A stretch of DNA of 64,000 nucleotides from Bradyrhizobium sp. PSBB068. GTDB taxonomy: Bacteria; Pseudomonadota; Alphaproteobacteria; Rhizobiales; Xanthobacteraceae. Where the stretch lies: positions 2,976,001-3,040,000 of the forward strand of contig CP069300.1 in the NCBI GenBank assembly GCA_016839165.1, in the 5' to 3' direction. The position numbers were made by a program, and so were the translations under genes. Of the stretch, positions 16,600-26,590 are shown piece after piece; the first letter of the stretch is position 1; each line of letters begins with the position of its first letter. Below the pieces are notes generated by a model. It saw nothing but the letters and a program-made list of their open reading frames with translations. It was not told where the DNA came from and did no database searches.

Positions 16600-18150
16600 T
16601 CAGCTGGCCTCCGCCAGCAGCGAGAGCTGGCGCGGCGAGGGCTCGGTCTCGCTCTGGTCGGTGAGATGGGTCGGATAGGCGCCGGTGAAGCAATGGTCGG
16701 CGAACTTCGGGCTGGCGGGATCGCGTCCCTCATAGCCCATCGCGCGGTACATGCCGTCGATCGACAGGAAGGCGAGCGAGTCGGCGCCGATGATGTCGCG
16801 CATTTCCTCGAGCGAATGGGTCGCAGCCAGCAGGCCACCGCGATCGGGGAGGTCGATGCCGTAATAGTCGGGATAGAGGATCGGCGGCGAGGCGAGGCGG
16901 AAATGCACCTCGCGGGCACCGGCGTCGCGCATCATGCGCACGATCTTCTTCGAGGTGGTGCCGCGCACCAGGCTGTCGTCGATCAGGATGATGCGCTTGC
17001 CCTCGATCGCGGCGCGGTTGGCCGAATGCTTCATGCGCACGCCGAGCTCGCGCACGGTCTGGGTCGGCTGGATGAAGGTGCGGCCGACATAGTGGTTGCG
17101 GATGATGCCGAGCTCGAACGGCACGCCGGAATACTGGCTGTAGCCGACCGCGGCGGGCACGCCGGAATCCGGCACCGGCACCACGACGTCGACCTCGGGA
17201 TGGCTCTCGCGCGCAAGCTGGGCGCCGAACGCCTTGCGCACGTCGTAGACCGAGCGGCCGCCGACGATCGAATCCGGCCGCGCGAAATAGATGTATTCGA
17301 AGATGCAGGGCCGCGCCGGCTTCGGCGGGAACGGCTTGTGGCTGTGCGCGCCTTTCTCGTCGAACACGATGATCTCGCCGGGCTCGATGTCGCGGACGTA
17401 TTTGGCGCCGATCATGTCGAGCGCGCAGGTCTCCGAGGTCAGGATCGGATGGCCGTCGAGATCGCCGAGCACGAGCGGTCGGATGCCGAGCGGGTCGCGC
17501 GCGCCGACCAGCTTCTTGTTGGTCAGCGCCACCAGCGCATAGGCGCCCTCGATGGCGCGCAGCGCCTCAATGAAACGATCGATGAAGCGGGTGCGCTTGG
17601 ACTGCGCGACCAGATGCAGGATCACTTCGGTGTCGGTGGTCGACTGCATCAACGCGCCGCCCTTCACCAGCTCGCTGCGCAAGGTCAGGCCGTTGGTCAG
17701 GTTGCCGTTGTGGCCGACCGCGAACCCGCCGGCATTGAGCTCGGCGAACAACGGCTGCACGTTGCGCAGGCCCGTGCCGCCGGTCGTGGGATAGCGGACG
17801 TGGCCGACCGCGGCGCTGCCGGGCAGACGATCGATCACCTCACGGCGGGAGAAGGCGTCGCCGACCAGGCCGAGGCGGCGTTCACTGTGGAAGCGGCTGC
17901 CGTCGAACGAGACGATGCCGGCGGCTTCCTGGCCGCGGTGTTGCAGAGCGTGCAGGCCGAGCGCGGTGATCGCGGCGGCCTCGGAGTGGCCGAAGATGCC
18001 GAACACGCCGCATTCCTCGCGGAGCGTGTCGCCATCGAGATCGGGGTGGTAACGGAAATCGTTGTCCCGGAGATGTTCCTGCAATTCCGTCGGGCCGAGG
18101 TCGAGATCCATCTGGTCGGCATGATCGGAAGGGGTTTGCATCTCGTTCAT
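16600..18150 (-). CDS. purF: Amidophosphoribosyltransferase
   Basis: PurF makes phosphoribosylamine from PRPP and glutamine, the first step of purine synthesis. The N-terminal nucleophile cysteine is in REECGVFGIFGH (Cys47), and the PRPP-binding loop is IILIDDSLVRGTTSKK near residues 380-395. CIFEYIYFARPDS matches the Fe-S-containing B. subtilis-like branch. The 46 residues before Cys47 form a long, acidic leader that must be removed for the Ntn-hydrolase site to be active; an in-frame ATG exists at codon 4 but none close to the cysteine. The gene follows cvpA by 25 bases, the same pairing as in E. coli. Confidence 0.96.
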   Translation of the reverse strand: MNEMQTPSDHADQMDLDLGPTELQEHLRDNDFRYHPDLDGDTLREECGVFGIFGHSEAAAITALGLHALQHRGQEAAGIVSFDGSRFHSERRLGLVGDAFSRREVIDRLPGSAAVGHVRYPTTGGTGLRNVQPLFAELNAGGFAVGHNGNLTNGLTLRSELVKGGALMQSTTDTEVILHLVAQSKRTRFIDRFIEALRAIEGAYALVALTNKKLVGARDPLGIRPLVLGDLDGHPILTSETCALDMIGAKYVRDIEPGEIIVFDEKGAHSHKPFPPKPARPCIFEYIYFARPDSIVGGRSVYDVRKAFGAQLARESHPEVDVVVPVPDSGVPAAVGYSQYSGVPFELGIIRNHYVGRTFIQPTQTVRELGVRMKHSANRAAIEGKRIILIDDSLVRGTTSKKIVRMMRDAGAREVHFRLASPPILYPDYYGIDLPDRGGLLAATHSLEEMRDIIGADSLAFLSIDGMYRAMGYEGRDPASPKFADHCFTGAYPTHLTDQSETEPSPRQLSLLAEAS

Positions 18151-18175
18151 CGCCTCTCGTAAGGGCCCAAATAAG

Positions 18176-18811
18176 TTATCGGCCCGCGGGTTTCTCGATC
18201 AGCTTTTTCAAGCTGTCACGCGCAGGTTTGCTATAGCCATCACCCGACGCCGGCGTCGCCTGATCGTTGGTATCGGCCGCAGAATCGTCGTCTGGCTTAT
18301 TCTTCTTGAACTTCTTTAAGATGGTGTTCTCGGGGTCGTCAGGCAAGAGCGACATCAGCCAATCCCCGGTTCCCTGCAGCACCACCCGGGACTTCGCCCC
18401 CGTGACCCAGTCGGGCCGCTGCTTGTCGGGAACCAGCCAGGTGAAGAACATGAACGCCACGACCACGATCAGCAGGCCGCGGGCGAGGCCGAACAGGAAG
18501 CCGAGGGTGCGGTCGAGCGCGCCGATCCGGGAATCCAGGATCATGTCCGAGATCCGCACCGTGATGATCGAGACCACGATCAGCGTGCCGATGAACACGC
18601 CGGCGACCACGACCACGGCGGCGACCGTGTCGTTATTGAAGTAAGTCTTGGCGGTGGGCAGCAGCTTCGAGAAAGCATACAGCGTGACCAGCGCGGCGGC
18701 GCCCCAGGCCGCGATCGACAGGATCTCGCGCATGAAGCCACGCACCATGGCAAGCAGGCCCGAAATCAGCATCACGCCGAGCAGGACGAGATCGAGTATC
18801 GTTATGGGCAT
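18176..18811 (-). CDS. cvpA: CvpA family inner-membrane protein
   Basis: The 211-residue protein has four membrane helices in the first 150 residues (starting ITILDLVLLGVMLISGLLAM). The family signature GFMREILSIAAWGAAALVT is present, followed by a soluble, charged C-terminal tail (KKFKKNKPDDDSAADTND). CvpA is needed for colicin V production and envelope stress tolerance in enterics. The cvpA-purF pair is conserved widely, and here cvpA ends 25 bases before purF. A 16-bp tandem duplication sits 31-62 bases upstream of its ATG. Confidence 0.92.
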   Translation of the reverse strand: MPITILDLVLLGVMLISGLLAMVRGFMREILSIAAWGAAALVTLYAFSKLLPTAKTYFNNDTVAAVVVVAGVFIGTLIVVSIITVRISDMILDSRIGALDRTLGFLFGLARGLLIVVVAFMFFTWLVPDKQRPDWVTGAKSRVVLQGTGDWLMSLLPDDPENTILKKFKKNKPDDDSAADTNDQATPASGDGYSKPARDSLKKLIEKPAGR

Positions 18812-18841
18812 CGGCTGGTCAGGTCCGCTGGTGCGTTTCGG

Positions 18842-18873
18842 TACGCTGTTAAGGGCTTACGCTGTTAAGGGCT
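18842..18873. repeat. Perfect 16-bp tandem duplication in the cvpA-purF promoter region
   Basis: The unit TACGCTGTTAAGGGCT occurs twice without a gap or mismatch at 18842-18857 and 18858-18873. It lies 31-62 bases upstream of the cvpA start codon, where promoter or operator elements would be expected. It could be a duplicated regulator site or a recent slippage product. Confidence 0.9.
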
Positions 18874-18998
18874 CTCGCGAATCGGCGTCTCGGTGCCGTC
18901 CTAACTGAGGCGCATCGGGGGCATCCGGCAAGGCCGGAGCGCCGCCTGTCCCGCGCGGCGGATGTATAGCGGCGGGGCGCTGTTACGTCACGCCCGCT

Positions 18999-20480
18999 TT
19001 AGCTGGTCTCGCGACGGAATCGGGCCGGTGTGGCATTTTTCTCAACGGCATCAGTGCCCCCCGAGGCACCTTGGTCGCCTCTCGGCGTAGCCCGGCCGCC
19101 GCGAGGCGTCCCGCGCGCGGCAATTTCGGCCACCAGCGTGGTCAGATTGCCGACGGTGTTGAGCGTGAGGGCGGCGTCGCCGCCGCCATCGCCGCGGGCC
19201 GATTCGGGCAGAATGGCGCGGCCGAAGCCGAGCTTGAGCGCCTCCTTGAGCCGGGCCGGGGTCTGCGCCACCGGGCGGATCGCGCCGGACAGCGAAATCT
19301 CGCCGAAATAGACCGCGTCGGTCGGCAGCGGCGCATTCACCAACGAGGACACCAGCGCGGCGGCAGCGGCGAGGTCCGCAGCCGGCTCCTGGATGCGCAG
19401 GCCGCCGGCGACGTTGAGATAGACGTCATGTCCGGACAATTTGACGCCGCAATGCGCTTCCAGCACCGCCAGCACCATCGATAGCCGGCTCGGGTCCCAG
19501 CCGACCACGGCGCGGCGCGGCGTGCCGAGCGAGGTCGGCGCCACCAGCGCCTGCAGCTCGACCAGCACCGGGCGGGTGCCCTCGATGCCGGCGAAAACCG
19601 CCGTGCCGGGACTGCCGAGCTCGCGTTCACTGAGGAACAGTTCGGAGGGGTTGGTGACCTCGCGCAGGCCGAGCCCGGTCATCTCGAACACCCCGATCTC
19701 ATCGGTCGCGCCAAAGCGGTTCTTCGCCGAGCGCAGGATGCGGAACTGCTGCGAGCCTTCACCCTCGAACGACAGCACCGCGTCAACCATGTGCTCGACC
19801 ACGCGGGGGCCGGCGATCTGGCCGTCCTTGGTGACATGGCCGACCAGGATGATCGTTGCCCCCGTCTTCTTGGCGAAACGAATGAGCGCCTGCGCCGAGG
19901 CGCGGACCTGGGTCACGGTGCCCGGCGCTGATTCCACCGTGTCGGTCCACATGGTCTGGATCGAATCGATCACGATCAGCCGCGGCACCGCGCCTTCCGA
20001 CAGCGTCGAGACGATGTCCTCGACCGAGGTCTCGGACGCCAGCTGCACCGGCGCATCGGCGAGCCCGAGCCGCTCGGCGCGCAGCCGCACCTGCGCGACC
20101 GCCTCCTCGCCCGAGATGTAGACCGCGCGATGGCCGGCGCGCGCCATCATGGAGGTCGCTTGTGTAAGGAGCGTCGATTTGCCGATGCCGGGATCGCCGC
20201 CAACCAGCAGCACCGAGCCGCGGACAAAGCCGCCGCCGGTGACGCGGTCGAGCTCGGTCATGCCGGACGACAGCCGCGGCGCGTCCTGGGTCTTGCCGGA
20301 CAGCGATTCCAGCGCAAACGTCCGTCCCTTGCGCTTGCTGCGGATCGAGACCGGCACCGAGCCCGTGGTGTCCTCCTCGGCCAGCGTGTTCCACTCGCCG
20401 CAGGAGTCGCATTTGCCCTGCCAGCGATTATACGCCGCGCCGCAGTTCTGGCAGACGAAGGAGAGGGTGGATTTGGCCAT
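18999..20480 (-). CDS. radA: DNA repair protein RadA
   Basis: RadA is a RecA-like branch-migration helicase used in recombinational repair and natural transformation. From the ATG at 20480 the product is 493 residues. It has a four-cysteine zinc finger (Cys10, 13, 24, 27 in CQNCGAAYNRWQGKCDSC), Walker A GGDPGIGKS near 94-102, the RadA-specific KNRFG motif and a Lon-like C-terminal domain (YFGEISLSGAIRPV). The C-terminus carries an extra Gly/Arg-rich extension (ARGTPRGGRATPRGDQG). The earlier in-frame start at 20516 lacks support. Confidence 0.95.
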   Translation of the reverse strand: MAKSTLSFVCQNCGAAYNRWQGKCDSCGEWNTLAEEDTTGSVPVSIRSKRKGRTFALESLSGKTQDAPRLSSGMTELDRVTGGGFVRGSVLLVGGDPGIGKSTLLTQATSMMARAGHRAVYISGEEAVAQVRLRAERLGLADAPVQLASETSVEDIVSTLSEGAVPRLIVIDSIQTMWTDTVESAPGTVTQVRASAQALIRFAKKTGATIILVGHVTKDGQIAGPRVVEHMVDAVLSFEGEGSQQFRILRSAKNRFGATDEIGVFEMTGLGLREVTNPSELFLSERELGSPGTAVFAGIEGTRPVLVELQALVAPTSLGTPRRAVVGWDPSRLSMVLAVLEAHCGVKLSGHDVYLNVAGGLRIQEPAADLAAAAALVSSLVNAPLPTDAVYFGEISLSGAIRPVAQTPARLKEALKLGFGRAILPESARGDGGGDAALTLNTVGNLTTLVAEIAARGTPRGGRATPRGDQGASGGTDAVEKNATPARFRRETS

Positions 20481-20579
20481 GGGGGAGAGCTCGATTCCGT
20501 GTCTCCTCCATAGCACGGATCAACAGGGCGCAACGTGCGACGGCGCAGCCGTGCCCTGGCATGTTCGGTCAAAATCGAG

Positions 20580-21053
20580 TCAGTCGGCCGGCGCCGGTCG
20601 CTGCTTCAAGACCCGCACCGCGATCGAGGGGGCAGGCCAGAGTTGCAGCCGGTAGTGATCGTCTCCCTCCAGTCCGTCCTCCGACAGCGTATCGAGCGCG
20701 CCGTACGAGACCCGCAGCCGGTAGGTCCCCGGAGCGACGTCGATGCGCGCGGCATCGGGGAAGTAGTCGGTGCAACCGGCAATCGCGATGCGCCCCGATG
20801 CGACGTCCAGGCTGGCTTCGACGATGTGATCCCAGCCGGCGGAGTCATCGTCCGGCTCGCGTTCGAGGATCTGCACGGAGACCGGGACATGCATGTTCCG
20901 CGCGGTACCGATCCTGACGATGCCCGATCCTGCTGCAAGCATCCGGTCGGTCGTCTCCGGCGTCCACTCCGCTGAAAGCTCGTCGGCTGTGGATTCATCC
21001 TGGATGTAGAATTGGGAGTAGTCGGCGAACAGCGAGAGTTCGAGAGATTTCAT
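20580..21053 (-). CDS. Hypothetical protein, distantly ComJ-like
   Basis: The 157-residue acidic protein has no signal peptide. Its pattern is short strand SLFADYSQFYIQDE, then WTPETTDRMLAAGSGIVRIG, RNMHVPVSVQILE and CTDYFPDAARIDVAPGTYR. This order of motifs recalls B. subtilis ComJ/Nin, the inhibitor of the DNA-entry nuclease, but only loosely. I offer it as a possible fold relation, not a function. No nuclease gene accompanies it. It lies 99 bases upstream of radA on the same strand. Confidence 0.5.
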   Translation of the reverse strand: MKSLELSLFADYSQFYIQDESTADELSAEWTPETTDRMLAAGSGIVRIGTARNMHVPVSVQILEREPDDDSAGWDHIVEASLDVASGRIAIAGCTDYFPDAARIDVAPGTYRLRVSYGALDTLSEDGLEGDDHYRLQLWPAPSIAVRVLKQRPAPAD

Positions 21054-21165
21054 GATTCAGTTGCGCCTTGGTGGAACAGTCTATCGGTAGCGTTGAAAAG
21101 TGACAATGGTTCGCGTGTTGCCGCTTCCTTGGTTCAGCCGGACGTGGCGTTCGTGGGGCAGTCCT

Positions 21166-21891
21166 CTAATGCGCGGCCGCCGACCACAGCAGCGCAGTGC
21201 CCGCCGCCAGCATGATGCCGTCCATGATCAGGCGGAACGCCTCCGGCTTCATCTGCAGCACGAAACGCTTGGCGATGAAGGCGCCGGCCATCAACGAGGC
21301 GCCGGCGATCAGGCCTTTCAGCGCGATATCAGGCGTCAGCGCGCCGAAGCGTTCGAACGTCACCGACTTGCTGACATAGAGCCCGAGCGAGCTTGCCGCT
21401 TCGGTGGCGAGGAAGGCGCCCTTGTCGAGGCCGTAAAACAAGAATAGCGGCACGCTGAGCGGGCCGGTCGAGGCGACGATGCCGGTGAGATAGCCGATGA
21501 GCGCGCCGCCGATCATCAGATGCCAGAGACTGGCCTTGAGTTTGTGTTTGGCCAGCCAGTGCCGCACCGGCACCATTGCGATCAGGAACACGCCGATCGC
21601 GATATCGACCGCGCGCGAGGGCAATGCGAGCAGGGTGCGCGCGCCGAGGGCGGCGGCCGGAATGCCGGTGATCGAGTAGGCGAGGCAGGCGCGCCAGTCG
21701 ACCTCGCGCCACCACGCCAGGATGCGCGACAGATTGGCCATCACGGCGGCGACCGCCATGATCGGCACCGCCTGCTTCGGCCCGTACTGATACACCAGCA
21801 CCGGCATCAGCATGATCGACGAGCCGGTGCCGACGATGCCTGAGATGGTGCCGGCGACCAGGCCGACGACGAGGACGAAGAGGAAGCCCAC
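21166..21891 (-). CDS. Sulfite exporter TauE/SafE family membrane protein
   Basis: From the GTG at 21891 (GGAG seven bases upstream) the product is 241 residues with about seven membrane segments. It carries the family motif GLVAGTISGIVGTGSSIMLM near the N-terminus and its counterpart GALIGYLTGIVASTGPLSVP in the second half. TauE/SafE proteins export sulfite, sulfoacetate or other organosulfur anions; the substrate here is unknown. The reading frame stays open further upstream to 22125, but that extension would run through repeat A2 and has no ribosome-binding site. Confidence 0.8.
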   Translation of the reverse strand: MGFLFVLVVGLVAGTISGIVGTGSSIMLMPVLVYQYGPKQAVPIMAVAAVMANLSRILAWWREVDWRACLAYSITGIPAAALGARTLLALPSRAVDIAIGVFLIAMVPVRHWLAKHKLKASLWHLMIGGALIGYLTGIVASTGPLSVPLFLFYGLDKGAFLATEAASSLGLYVSKSVTFERFGALTPDIALKGLIAGASLMAGAFIAKRFVLQMKPEAFRLIMDGIMLAAGTALLWSAAAH

Positions 21892-21990
21892 CTGCGCGCT
21901 CCGGTGAGGTGCGATAGACGAAATGTAAAACTCGGGCGCATCGCGCGCGATTGCGGATTTTTGTCCCGCGGTTGCGCAACATACTCGCTG

Positions 21991-22112
21991 TCGTCCTGGC
22001 GAAAAGCCAGGACCCATTACCCCAAACATTAGGCGTTGTACGACGCTGGAGCCACGATCCCATTTACAATCAAATGCGGTGGTTATGGGTCCTGGCTTTC
22101 GCCAGGACGACG
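21991..22112. repeat. Palindromic intergenic repeat, family A, copy 2
   Basis: The left arm TCGTCCTGGCGAAAAGCCAG then GACCCAT pairs with the right arm ATGGGTCCTGGCTTTCGCC followed by AGGACGA. Compared with 2541-2664 the core CCCGG/CCGGG has become CCTGG/CCAGG on both arms, a compensatory change. It sits between the TauE/SafE start and the xth stop. Confidence 0.82.
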
Positions 22113-22169
22113 ATGGTGTGTGCACCGTGACCCCGAACGCTGATTGTTACGAGGCTTGGCAACCACCGA

Positions 22170-22940
22170 TCACTTCAACATCACCCACGCCGGCGCATGA
22201 TCGCTGGCACCTTCCTCGCCGCGGATGTCGCGGTCGACGCCGGCTTTCTGAAGCCGCGCCGCGACCTGTGGACTGAGCAGGAGATGATCGAGCCGCAGGC
22301 CGGCATCGCGCGGCCAGCGCTGGCGCTTGTAGTCCCAGAAGGTGAACATCGGATCATCCGGATGCAGCGTGCGGATCGCATCGCACCAGCCCTGGTCGAC
22401 CAGCGCCTTGAACGCGGTGCGGCTCTGCGGCTGGATCAGCGCGTCCTTGTCCCAGGAGCGGGTCGGATAGATGTCGAACGGCGTCGGCGCGACATTGTAG
22501 TCGCCGGCGAGCACCACCGGCACGTCCTGCTTGAGCAGCTTGGCGGCATGCGCACGCAGCCGCTTGAACCAGGCGAGCTTGTAATCGAATTTCGGTCCGG
22601 GCTGCGGATTGCCGTTCGGCAGATAGAGGCTGGTCACGACGATCCCGCGGACCGCGGCCTCGATGTAGCGCGCCTCGTGATCGGCGGCGTCGCCGGGCAG
22701 GGCGGTGCGGATCAGCACGGGATCCGCCTTGCGCGCGAGGATGGCGACGCCGTTCCAGGTCTTCTGGCCTTGCCACACCGCGCCGTAGCCGGCTTGCTCG
22801 ATCGCGGCTTGGGGAAACTCGGCGTCGCTGGCCTTGAGCTCCTGCAGGCTGACGACGTCGGGCTTGGCCGATTTCAGCCAGCGCAGCAGGTTCGGCAGCC
22901 GGCGGTTGACGTTGTTGATGTTGAATGTCGCGATCTTCAT
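22170..22940 (-). CDS. xth: Exodeoxyribonuclease III
   Basis: The 256-residue enzyme belongs to the AP-endonuclease/EEP family that cleaves abasic sites and trims 3' blocked ends. Metal- and substrate-binding residues are visible: MKIATFNINNVN (Asn7), SLQELK (Glu34), GDYNVAPTPFDIY, and the C-terminal SDHAPAWV with the catalytic histidine. I use the ATG at 22940; a GTG two codons earlier is also possible. It ends 57 bases before repeat A2 and starts 30 bases after the alr stop on the same strand, so alr-xth may be co-transcribed. Confidence 0.94.
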   Translation of the reverse strand: MKIATFNINNVNRRLPNLLRWLKSAKPDVVSLQELKASDAEFPQAAIEQAGYGAVWQGQKTWNGVAILARKADPVLIRTALPGDAADHEARYIEAAVRGIVVTSLYLPNGNPQPGPKFDYKLAWFKRLRAHAAKLLKQDVPVVLAGDYNVAPTPFDIYPTRSWDKDALIQPQSRTAFKALVDQGWCDAIRTLHPDDPMFTFWDYKRQRWPRDAGLRLDHLLLSPQVAARLQKAGVDRDIRGEEGASDHAPAWVMLK

Positions 22941-22970
22941 GCGCACTTGCAGTCGCGACCGGCCATGTCG

Positions 22971-24254
22971 TCAGGTGGACGGAAGTGGCGGCGGTGCCGC
23001 CGCGGGCGCGGCTGTCGGCAAGGTCGGCGGTGCGGCTTGGGCCGCGGCCGGCTCGTTCTTCTCGGCGACGCTGTCGCTCGCCGCGACCGCGTCGCCGCCC
23101 TTGTAGATGCGCACGAAGCGGCGGCCGAGGCTGGTCAGCACCTCGTAGCCGATGGTGCCGAAATGATGCGCGAGCTCGTCGACAGTGATGCCTTCGCCGA
23201 TCAGCGTCACCATGTGGCCGCGCCGGACCGCATTCTTGTCGAGGTCGGTGACGTCGACCGCGATCAGGTCCATCGAGACCCGGCCGGCGATCGGGCAACG
23301 CTTGCCGGCGACCACAACCTCGGCACCACGGGTGCCGTCATTGGCGCTGGCGGCGCGGAAATAGCCGTCGGCATAGCCGGCCGCAATGATCGCAAGCCGG
23401 GTCGGCCGCCGCGCGGTCCAGGTGCCGCCATAGCCGACGGTCTCGCCGCGATCGATGTTGCGGATCTGCACGATGCGGGCCTTGAGGTCGACCACAGGCT
23501 GCATCGGGTTGTCGGCCTCCGGCGTCGGATTGACGCCGTAGAGCGCGCAGCCCGGCCGCACCATCTCGAACTGGAACTGGGCGCCGAGAAACACGCCGGA
23601 GGAGTTCGCCAGCGAGGCCGGCACGCCGGTGAACAGGCTCGCGATCTCGCGGAAGCTCGCCAACTGCTTTGCATTGGCGGGATTGTTGAGAAGCTCGGCG
23701 GAGGCGAGGTGGCTCATGACCAGGGTGATGCCGTGGTCGCCGGCATTGATGCGAGGGATGATGCCCTGCGCCTCGCTGACCGTGAGGCCGAGGCGGTTCA
23801 TGCCGGTGTCGATATGGATGGCGGCGCCGCCGGACCAGCCGGAGCGGCGGCAGAACACGTCCCATTCGGCGAGCTCGTTGAGATCGCCGATCACCGGCTT
23901 GCAGTCGATCTTGGCGTAGGCGTCGCCGGTCTGCTGGAAGAAGCCGCCGAGCGCATACACGGTTGCCTGTGGAACGGCCGCGCGCACCACGGCGGCCTCC
24001 TCGACGGTGGCGACGAAGAAGGTCTTGCAGCCGGCCTTGGCCAGCGCCCGCGACACCTGCTCGGCGCCGCAGCCATAGGCGTTGGCCTTGACCACGGCGG
24101 CGCATTCCGCCGGTACCGCGGTCTTCTCGAGTTTGCGCCAGTTGGCGATGATGGCGTCGAGGTCGACGGTCAGGATGCCGGTGGCGGTCGGATAGGCCGC
24201 CAGCAGATTGGCTTCAGGCGTCAGCTGCGATTTCGCGTCGGTCACGATGTTCAT
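22971..24254 (-). CDS. alr: Alanine racemase with Pro/Ala-rich C-terminal tail
   Basis: Alr interconverts L- and D-alanine for peptidoglycan. The PLP lysine is in VVKANAYGCG (Lys56) and the second catalytic base is the tyrosine in ETVGYGGTW; the barrel and C-terminal beta domain are complete by about residue 387 (LTSLGRRFVRIYKGG). A further 40 residues of Ala/Pro-rich low complexity follow (for example AAPPTLPTAAPAAAPPPLP), which are not part of the fold. No signal peptide is seen, so the protein is cytoplasmic. It lies 48 bases downstream of dnaB, an arrangement also found in gamma- and other proteobacteria. Confidence 0.95.
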   Translation of the reverse strand: MNIVTDAKSQLTPEANLLAAYPTATGILTVDLDAIIANWRKLEKTAVPAECAAVVKANAYGCGAEQVSRALAKAGCKTFFVATVEEAAVVRAAVPQATVYALGGFFQQTGDAYAKIDCKPVIGDLNELAEWDVFCRRSGWSGGAAIHIDTGMNRLGLTVSEAQGIIPRINAGDHGITLVMSHLASAELLNNPANAKQLASFREIASLFTGVPASLANSSGVFLGAQFQFEMVRPGCALYGVNPTPEADNPMQPVVDLKARIVQIRNIDRGETVGYGGTWTARRPTRLAIIAAGYADGYFRAASANDGTRGAEVVVAGKRCPIAGRVSMDLIAVDVTDLDKNAVRRGHMVTLIGEGITVDELAHHFGTIGYEVLTSLGRRFVRIYKGGDAVAASDSVAEKNEPAAAQAAPPTLPTAAPAAAPPPLPST

Positions 24255-24302
24255 GGCGCAGTTGTACGCGTCGCGCTTGCGGCGTTCAACCGCGCTGCGG
24301 AA

Positions 24303-25805
<1,503 letters not shown>

Positions 25806-25912
25806 GGACGAGCTTATTCTTCTGATTTCGTCGTTACTGAGATTTTCGGCTGTGGGGCGGCGATCAAGCGCCAGCCCCGCACGAAGCGAAAGGACGGATG
25901 TTTCTTATGCAC

Positions 25913-25938
25913 GATTCACACAACGCGAGGTGTGAATC
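25913..25938. promoter_or_regulatory. 9-bp perfect inverted repeat upstream of dnaB
   Basis: GATTCACAC (25913-25921) and GTGTGAATC (25930-25938) are exact complements around the eight-base centre AACGCGAG. It lies 108-133 bases before the dnaB start on the minus strand and about 155 bases from the small frame at 26093. It may be an operator or an RNA hairpin in the dnaB leader; nothing else in 25806-26092 is recognisable. Confidence 0.55.
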
Positions 25939-26092
25939 CGCGACGGCCGGGTGCATTCCGCTTGACGCGGTTTTGCCCGCAACCGGGCGAAGCCGGGCCG
26001 GTCAACGATGTGATTGGCAAAAATCCGGCGCGGCCTGAACCTTTTTCCGGGCTGCCGCGCCCAACCAGCAGCGAGGTCGGTGCTGGCCTTGC

Positions 26093-26191
26093 TCAGATGA
26101 GGATGAGAAAGGCCAGCGCGATCAAGGCGGCCGCGACGCCCGTTGCGATCAAGGCGTAGTCGGTCACGAGGTCGCGCTGCGGATCCAACAT
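26093..26191 (-). CDS. Possible 32-residue membrane peptide upstream of dnaB
   Basis: The ATG at 26191 opens MLDPQRDLVTDYALIATG and continues into a hydrophobic helix (VAAALIALAFLILI) that ends at the stop. A short polar start plus a single C-terminal helix is a common build for small membrane proteins. No clear ribosome-binding site precedes it and no family is recognised, so it may be chance; codirection with dnaB is the only context. Confidence 0.33.
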   Translation of the reverse strand: MLDPQRDLVTDYALIATGVAAALIALAFLILI

Positions 26192-26590
26192 CGTCTGATG
26201 CGTTTCTGGGGTCATTCCGGACCACTACGACAGCCCGGAACGGACCTCTGTGAAGCAGATCACATCTGCCGCATTTTCTTTGCGGCGGCTTCGCGGGAAC
26301 GACCCGGCGGATTCCGGGTTGTCTTCGCCCACGGAAGATACGGCGTCGATGGCTCAAGAGTTTCGGACTGCGCGATCAGGACTTGGCCGGGCGGGCGGCA
26401 TCGACCGCCGCTGGCTGGCGGCGCTTGTCGACACGATGGAGCAGGCGGCGCGTCCGGAGATCCGGAACGTTCCCTGCGATGTCGGCCTGGTTTCCGCCGC
26501 CGCGGCCCATCTGGCGCGTCCAGCCCCAAGCTTTGCCCATTGCGGGTCGGCTTACAGCCTGCGCAACTAGCAGCACCATCTGTCGCGCAT
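26192..26590. other. Intergenic stretch between dnaB and cfa regions, no gene supported
   Basis: A 73-codon plus-strand frame begins at 26349 (MAQEFRTARSGLGRAGGIDR) with GGAAG ten bases earlier. It has no domain, signal or membrane pattern and its neighbours give no context, so I do not call it. Both adjacent genes run leftward on the minus strand: cfa ends at 26591 and dnaB starts further left. I see no terminator hairpin with a T-run here. Confidence 0.4.

Noticed and set aside
16270..18162. A 630-codon frame opposite purF
   Set aside because: Antisense shadow; purF has intact catalytic motifs on the other strand.
26349..26570. A 73-codon plus-strand frame starting MAQEFRTARS
   Set aside because: No family, signal or context, and only a weak ribosome-binding site.
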